Source of the DNA: Streptomyces minutiscleroticus
GTDB lineage: Bacteria; Actinomycetota; Actinomycetes; Streptomycetales; Streptomycetaceae
DNA length: 64,000 bases
Direction: 5' to 3'
Assembly: GCF_014650875.1 (NCBI RefSeq)
Contig: NZ_BMVU01000011.1
Location: 62,001 to 126,000, forward strand
Below, piece after piece: positions 59,415 through 64,000 of this stretch. Made by a program: the position numbers and the translations under genes. The notes beneath the pieces are model-generated. The model was not told the DNA's origin, searched no databases, and saw only the letters and a list, made by a program, of their open reading frames with translations. The number at the start of each line of letters is the position of its first letter. Positions within the stretch are counted from its first letter, which is position 1.

Positions 59415-60338
59415 ATGAGCAGCACCCTGAGCCCCAAGACCCCCGGCTGGCTGGACTGGTACAGCGACCCGTCCGCGCCCTCCTTCACGCTGCCGCCCGG
59501 CACCGTCGACGCCCACTGCCACGTCTTCGGCCCGCAGGCGCGGTTCCCCTTCGCCCCGGAGCGCAAGTACACGCCCTGCGACGCGAGCCGCGAGCAGCTC
59601 TTCGCGCTCCGCGACCACCTGGGCGTCAGCCGCAACGTCATCGTCCAGGCCACCTGCCACGGCGCCGACAACAGCGCCATGGTCGACGCCGTGCGGGCCT
59701 CCGGGGGCCGGGCGCGCGGCGTCGCCACCGTCCGCCCGGACGTCACGGAGGCCGAGCTGCGCCGGCTCGACGAGGCGGGCGTGCGCGGCGTGCGCTTCAA
59801 CTTCCTCAAGCGGCTGGTCGACACCGCCCCCAAGGACGACCTGGCCGCCGTCGCGGCGAAGATCGCACCCCTCGGCTGGCACGTCGTCCTGTACTTCGAG
59901 AGCGCCGACCTGCCCGAGCTGGAGGACTTCTTCGCCTCCCTGCCCACCCCGCTGGTGATCGACCACATGGGCCGCCCCGACGTCACCCGGCCCGTCGACG
60001 GCCCCGGGTTCAGCCGCTTCCTGCGCTTCGTCGACCGCAACGACGTGTGGGTGAAGGTGTCCTGCCCCGAGCGGCTCAGCGTCACCGGCCCCGCGGCCCT
60101 GCACGGCGAGCGGCACGCCTACACCGACGTCGTGCCCTTCGGCCGCAGGGCGGTCGAGGAGTTCCCCGACCGCGTCCTGTGGGGCACCGACTGGCCCCAC
60201 CCCAACCTCACCGACCACATGCCCGACGACGGCCTCCTCGTCGACCACGTCCCCCAGGTGGCTGTCACCCCCGAACTGCGGCACAAGCTGCTCGTCGCCA
60301 ACCCGATGCGGCTGTACTGGCCCGGCGAAGGTGTCTGA
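59415..60338 (+). CDS. ligI: 2-pyrone-4,6-dicarboxylate lactonase LigI
   Basis: A 307-residue amidohydrolase-superfamily lactonase. GTVDAHCHVFGPQARFPFAP is the LigI-type N-terminus with the HxH motif. VRGVRFNFLKRLVD follows, where Arg residues bind the substrate carboxylates, then LVIDHMGRPDV and VLWGTDWPHPN with the catalytic Asp. LigI opens 2-pyrone-4,6-dicarboxylate to 4-oxalomesaconate and, unlike most relatives, works without metal. ATG 59415 has AGGAG upstream. It supplies the substrate for LigU, LigJ and LigK. Confidence 0.9.
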   Translation: MSSTLSPKTPGWLDWYSDPSAPSFTLPPGTVDAHCHVFGPQARFPFAPERKYTPCDASREQLFALRDHLGVSRNVIVQATCHGADNSAMVDAVRASGGRARGVATVRPDVTEAELRRLDEAGVRGVRFNFLKRLVDTAPKDDLAAVAAKIAPLGWHVVLYFESADLPELEDFFASLPTPLVIDHMGRPDVTRPVDGPGFSRFLRFVDRNDVWVKVSCPERLSVTGPAALHGERHAYTDVVPFGRRAVEEFPDRVLWGTDWPHPNLTDHMPDDGLLVDHVPQVAVTPELRHKLLVANPMRLYWPGEGV

Positions 60339-60383
60339 CCCGCGTTCCCCGCTCCGCCCCGCCTCAGTGACAAGGGTTCACCC

Positions 60384-61754
60384 ATGCAGCACTCCAACGC
60401 CGCCAACCGGCTCGACCGGCTGCCGATCTCCCGGTTCCACAAGGTCACCCTGCTGGCCGTCTCCTTCGCCTATTTCTTCGAGTTCGCCGACATCAACAGC
60501 TTCGCCGTCACGGCGCCCCGCCTGATCAAGCTGTGGGGCGTCACGGTGGACCAGGTCGCCTACGTGACCTCGCTGTCGTTCGTCGGCATGTTCATCGGGT
60601 CGGTGGTCGCCTCCTGGATCGCCGACAGATGGGGCCGCAAACGGGCGCTCAGCCTGACCACCGTCTTCTTCGGCCTCTTCTCCTTCCTCTCCGTCTTCTC
60701 CTGGGACGTCGTCTCCCTCGGCGTGTTCCGCGTCCTGACCTCCGCGGGCCTGTCCGCGATGACCGTCGTCGCCGTCATCTACGTCAGCGAGATCTACCCG
60801 GCCGCCGTCCGCGGCAAGTACCAGGCGTACGCCATCGTCATCGGCATCTGCGGCACCCCCGTCACCAGCCTGATCGCCAGCGCGGTCGTCCCGCTCAGCG
60901 ACTGGTCCTGGCGCCTGGTCTACCTGTGGGGCGCCCTCGGCATCCTCTTCGTGCTCTTCACCCGGCACCTGAAGGAGTCGCCGCGCTGGTACGAGAGCAA
61001 GGGCGACCACGCCAGGGCGGACGAGGTGCTGAGGGAGATCGAGGCGCAGGTCGCCGCCGCGAAGGGCCCGCTGCCCGAGCCCGCCGCGCCCGTCGACCTC
61101 GCCCCCGTCGCCAAGGCCCCGCTGCGCCTGCTGCTGCAGAAGAAGTACCTCCTGCCGACGCTGCTGCTCACCGTCCTGTGGGTCACCCAGACCATCGGCT
61201 TCTTCGGCTACTCCAGCTGGGCGCCGACCCTGCTGGCCAAGGAGGGCTTCAGCGTCGAGAAGTCCATCTTCTACGTCGCCCTCACCACGGTCGGCGCGCC
61301 ACTGGGCTCCTTCCTCGCCTCGCTGGTCACCGACCGCTTCGAGCGCAAGTGGTGCCTGGTCGCCTTCGGCACCGTCATCGCCCTGTGCGGCCTGCTGTAC
61401 GGGCTGACCTTCGACCCGGTCCTGATCGTGGTCTTCGGCTTCCTGGTGAACCTCTTCGAGCGCGGCTACACCGCCCTCGGCTACGCCTACTCGCCCGAAC
61501 TGTTCGACACCCGGGGCCGCTCCCTGGGCACCGGCATCTCGTACGGCCTGGGCCGGCTCTCCAACGCCGCCGGACCGCTGATCATCGCGGCCCTCTACAA
61601 CCGCACCGGCTACCAGAGCGTCTTCTGCTTCATCGCCGGCACCTGGGTCCTGGGCGCGGTCGTCCTGGCCGTCTTCGGCCCGCGCACCCGGGCCGCGCGC
61701 CTGGCCCGGTCCGTGACGCGGGAGAACGGCAGGAGCGAGAAGGCCGGGGTCTGA
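60384..61754 (+). CDS. MFS transporter, probable 2-pyrone-4,6-dicarboxylate importer
   Basis: A 456-residue 12-TM transporter. ASWIADRWGRKRALSLT lies between TM2 and TM3, LKESPRWYESKGDHARADEV follows TM6, and LVTDRFERKWCLVAFG lies in the second half, a sugar-porter/aromatic-acid-type pattern. TM1 contains an acidic FEFADINSFAV. Last gene of the PDC operon, 45 bases after ligI, so the likely substrate is PDC or a related aromatic tricarboxylate. AAGGG precedes ATG 60384. Confidence 0.85.
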   Translation: MQHSNAANRLDRLPISRFHKVTLLAVSFAYFFEFADINSFAVTAPRLIKLWGVTVDQVAYVTSLSFVGMFIGSVVASWIADRWGRKRALSLTTVFFGLFSFLSVFSWDVVSLGVFRVLTSAGLSAMTVVAVIYVSEIYPAAVRGKYQAYAIVIGICGTPVTSLIASAVVPLSDWSWRLVYLWGALGILFVLFTRHLKESPRWYESKGDHARADEVLREIEAQVAAAKGPLPEPAAPVDLAPVAKAPLRLLLQKKYLLPTLLLTVLWVTQTIGFFGYSSWAPTLLAKEGFSVEKSIFYVALTTVGAPLGSFLASLVTDRFERKWCLVAFGTVIALCGLLYGLTFDPVLIVVFGFLVNLFERGYTALGYAYSPELFDTRGRSLGTGISYGLGRLSNAAGPLIIAALYNRTGYQSVFCFIAGTWVLGAVVLAVFGPRTRAARLARSVTRENGRSEKAGV

Positions 61755-61993
61755 GCCGCGGCCCGGCCGCGGCTCACCGTCCCTGGGGGCGATCTTCACC
61801 CGGATGGAGCAGCCCGTCCGCGGGAGAGGGTCGCCCCTGGCCGTGCGGGAGGAGCCCGCCCGGCCGCGCGCGGGGCGGCGGCGCCGAGTTGCGGCCCGTC
61901 CGCCCGGGGTGCGGGGTGGAGGTGGGGCGCCCGGACCGTGCGAAGGTCTCCCGACCCTTCCGCCGCGTGCCCGCGTTCAGGGAGTGATCACGC

Positions 61994-62920
61994 ATGACTT
62001 CAGGTGAGCGTTACCTCGGCACCGAGGAGCTGAGGGGGCTTACGGCTTACGACCCGGCCGGCGAGAAGGTGGGCAAGGTGGAGGAGGTGTACGTCGACGA
62101 CCGCACCGGCCGCCCCGACTGGATCACCGTCACCACCGGCCTGTTCGGCATGAAGATGACCTTCGTGCCGCTGGAGGGCGCCCGTCGTGACGGCGAGGGC
62201 CTGCGCCTGGCGCACACCAAGGACACCATCAAGGAAGCTCCCCGCGTCGACGCCGACCAGCACCTCGACGCGGACGAGGAGCAGCGGCTGTACCGCCACT
62301 ACGGCGTGTCCCACAGCGGCATGGACGCGGCGGGCGGCGTCAACACGAACGCCGACCGGAGCATGGCGGACTCCGGCCCCAAGGGCGGCCCCGCGGGCCT
62401 GACGGGCGCCGTCGGCACGGCGGGCACCGGCATGGCGAACAAGGGCCGCTCGGGCATGGCGGACACCGGCCGCGCGGGCACGGCGGGCGCCCGCGGCGGA
62501 CAGCACCCCGACGAGATGGTGCGCTCCGAGGAGCGGCTGGAGGTCGGCAAGACCGAGGACGTGGTCGGCCGGGCCAGGCTGCGCAAGGTGGTGGTGACGG
62601 AGAACGTGGTCACCACCGTGCCGATCAGCCACGAGGAGGTCCGGGTCGTCCACGAGCCCATCCGCGAGGGCGAGGGCGTCCGCGCGGACATCGGCGAGGC
62701 GGAGGCCGAGGTCACCCTGCACGCCGAGCGGCCGGTGGTCCGCAAGGAGGCCGTGCCGGTGGAGCGCGTCCACCTGGAGACCGAGAAGGTGACCGAGCAG
62801 CAGGAGGTCGCCGACACGGTCCGCAAGGAGCAGATCGAGTACGACGACGGCACCGGCAAGGCCGGCCCCGCCGGACGGCGCGGCCCCGGCGGACGCCACG
62901 GCCGGCCCGACCAGCGCTGA
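61994..62920 (+). CDS. PRC-barrel and DUF2382 (YsnF-like) stress protein
   Basis: A 308-residue soluble protein. The PRC-barrel (about residues 5-85) includes GLTAYDPAGEKVGKVEEVYV and GRPDWITVTTGLFGMKMTFV. A flexible Gly/Met/Ala-rich linker contains repeated GMA(N/D)xGR(S/A)G-like units. The C-terminal DUF2382 domain (about 170-285) has MVRSEERLEVGKTEDVVGRA, LRKVVVTENVVTTVPISHEE and RKEAVPVERVHLETEKV. This architecture is common in actinobacterial general-stress proteins; mechanism unknown. Start ATG 61994. Monocistronic. Confidence 0.88.
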   Translation: MTSGERYLGTEELRGLTAYDPAGEKVGKVEEVYVDDRTGRPDWITVTTGLFGMKMTFVPLEGARRDGEGLRLAHTKDTIKEAPRVDADQHLDADEEQRLYRHYGVSHSGMDAAGGVNTNADRSMADSGPKGGPAGLTGAVGTAGTGMANKGRSGMADTGRAGTAGARGGQHPDEMVRSEERLEVGKTEDVVGRARLRKVVVTENVVTTVPISHEEVRVVHEPIREGEGVRADIGEAEAEVTLHAERPVVRKEAVPVERVHLETEKVTEQQEVADTVRKEQIEYDDGTGKAGPAGRRGPGGRHGRPDQR

Positions 62921-62942
62921 GCCGGGCCGAAGGCGCCGGACG

Positions 62943-63047
62943 GTCCGGCGGCGCGCGACCGTGCCGCCGGACGGGCCGGCGCGGTGGACGGCGGTGACCC
63001 CGCACGCACCGGGCGCGTTCCGCGCACCGCGTACGCACGCGGTGCGC
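62943..63047. terminator. two hairpins between convergent genes
   Basis: Stem 62943-62952 with 62963-62972 (10 bp) and stem 63022-63032 with 63037-63047 (11 bp, loop four). They separate the PRC-barrel gene from the convergent protease gene. Confidence 0.5.
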
Positions 63048-63195
63048 GCCGTGCCCGCCGGTGGCGGGGTCACGCACGCCCGGCGTCCGGAGCCGCGGAC
63101 GCCGGCTCCCGGCGCGGGCCGCCCGTCCGGCGCGCCGGGGCGGCCGGGCGGGCGGTGGTGCGCTCCGCCGTCAGGGACGGATCAGCGGGAACGGG

Positions 63196-64000
63196 TCACG
63201 GGGTGAGCTCCCACCGCTCGATGTAGCCGGTGTCGATCGCGGCGCGGTCCTGCACCCGCAGCCTCCAGGTGCCGTCGACCGGCTGGGCCGAGGCGTCGAC
63301 GGTGAAGGTCTGGTCGACGTTGTCGGCGGTGCCGCCACTGCGGTTCAGCAGGGAGTACACGGTGCCGTCCGGGCCGACGAGGTCGACCGTCAGGTCGCCG
63401 CGGTAGGTGTGGACGATCTTCACGTACACCTTGGTCGCCGCCGAGGCGTTGCCGGTCCGGCCGCCGATGGTGAGGGGGGACTCGACCGCGGCGCCGGCGT
63501 CCGGGATGTCGACGCGGGCCGTGCTGTCGTAGATCAGCGAGACCGTCCAGGTGAAGCTCGTGGAACTGGTGGCACCGGTGCTGTCGGTGACCGTGAGCGT
63601 CACCTCGCCGGTGCCGGTGCCGGTCGGGACGCCGGAGATCAGGCCCGTGTCGCTCAGGGCCAGCCCGGCGGGCAGGCCGGCGGCCTCGTACGTCAGCGAG
63701 GCGCCCGCGTTGGTGGTGTAGGCGTCCGTCTGCAGGGACACCTCCTGGCCGACCCCGCTGACCTGGTCGGCGACCGGCGCCACGTTGACGCCCAGGGCGA
63801 TCCGGTCGCCGACGTCGACCGCCGCCCAGGCGGCCGCGACCGCCAGGTACGTCTCGCTGTACGTGCCGAACAGGTCGGCCGCCGCCCGGAGCGTCGCGGT
63901 GCGCGCGCCCGCGTAGTTCGTGGTCGACGTCATGTACGTGGTCAGCGCCCGGTACCAGACGCGCTCGGCGTTCTCCAGGCCGATGCCGGGGACGGCCTCG
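63196..64000 (-). CDS. C-terminal part of a secreted M4-type metalloprotease with Ig-like and P-domains
   Basis: The gene enters from beyond base 64000; 267 residues are visible. First comes the end of the M4 (thermolysin-like) catalytic domain: IGLENAERVWYRALTTYM and RTATLRAAADLFGTYSE. Next is a putative Ig-like domain (GVGQEVSLQTDAYTTNAGAS, GLPAGLALSDTGLISGVPTG). The end is a proprotein-convertase P-domain (IPDAGAAVESPLTIGG, KIVHTYRGDLTVDLVGPDGT, closing IERWELTP). The catalytic HExxH and signal peptide lie outside the window. An extracellular protease is the expected function. Confidence 0.85.
   Translation of the reverse strand, partial: EAVPGIGLENAERVWYRALTTYMTSTTNYAGARTATLRAAADLFGTYSETYLAVAAAWAAVDVGDRIALGVNVAPVADQVSGVGQEVSLQTDAYTTNAGASLTYEAAGLPAGLALSDTGLISGVPTGTGTGEVTLTVTDSTGATSSTSFTWTVSLIYDSTARVDIPDAGAAVESPLTIGGRTGNASAATKVYVKIVHTYRGDLTVDLVGPDGTVYSLLNRSGGTADNVDQTFTVDASAQPVDGTWRLRVQDRAAIDTGYIERWELTP

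Noticed and set aside
1..64000. Mobile elements, CRISPR arrays, prophage, tRNA or rRNA genes.
   Set aside because: No transposase, integrase, regularly spaced repeat array, tRNA-like fold or rRNA sequence was recognised in the window.

Overview
The window is high-GC actinobacterial chromosome, almost certainly Streptomyces. The evidence is strong GC bias at third codon positions, many GTG starts and one TTG start, dense ATGA/GTGA/TAATG overlaps inside operons, Tat-exported hydrolases, a crtEIBV/crtYTU carotenoid locus, PF04672 methyltransferases and Streptomyces-type DUF families. No tRNA, rRNA, CRISPR array, insertion sequence or prophage was seen. Most of the window is metabolic and regulatory accessory gene content. 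Both ends cut a gene: a glycosyltransferase on the left and an M4-type metalloprotease on the right.

Layout. 1-2.5 kb: two coupled glycosyltransferases and a DUF6158 protein. 2.7-4.5 kb: a secreted GH55 beta-1,3-glucanase with LacI-type palindromes upstream. 5-11.3 kb: a hypothetical protein, PhoD phosphodiesterase/phosphatase, a NarL-type two-component system and a DUF418 membrane protein. 11.5-18.6 kb: a GntR regulator divergent from a tightly coupled six-gene operon (transporter, LerK-, DerI-, LerI-, OiaC- and ApnO-like proteins) that reads as D-apionate to erythrose 4-phosphate catabolism. 19-19.3 kb: a TauD dioxygenase remnant. 19.3-24.8 kb: the STM4011-STM4015 cassette of two radical SAM enzymes, an alkaline-phosphatase-fold hydrolase, an ATP-grasp protein and a leucine-rich-repeat protein, function unknown, with a 108-residue protein and a DUF6745 protein divergent from it.

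26.8-34.9 kb: two MarR regulators with small targets (an HSL-type esterase; a 55-residue protein and an MFS exporter), a SulP-STAS transporter, a MerR regulator and a histone-H1-like winged-helix protein. 35.7-37.4 kb: separate DhaK and DhaL without DhaM. 37.5-42.3 kb: a decayed NAD(P)-binding gene, then ADH, DUF59 and amidohydrolase genes divergent from an AcoR/MimR-like activator. This is the order of actinobacterial propane monooxygenase operons, but the monooxygenase genes are absent. 42.4-45.8 kb: a SAM methyltransferase, a small protein and a pyruvate-oxidase-type ThDP enzyme. 46-55.2 kb: divergent crtYTU and crtEIBV for isorenieratene-type aromatic carotenoids. 55.3-61.8 kb: an FCD-type GntR regulator divergent from ligU-ligJ-ligK-ligI plus a transporter, a complete route from 2-pyrone-4,6-dicarboxylate to pyruvate and oxaloacetate without the usual upstream ring-cleavage genes. 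62-64 kb: a PRC-barrel/DUF2382 stress protein and the end of an M4 protease.

Three self-contained acid-catabolism modules, each with its own transporter or activator and a palindromic operator, make this a plant-biomass-oriented catabolic region. The most open biological questions are the STM4011-4015 cassette and the monooxygenase-less amidohydrolase/DUF59/ADH operon.
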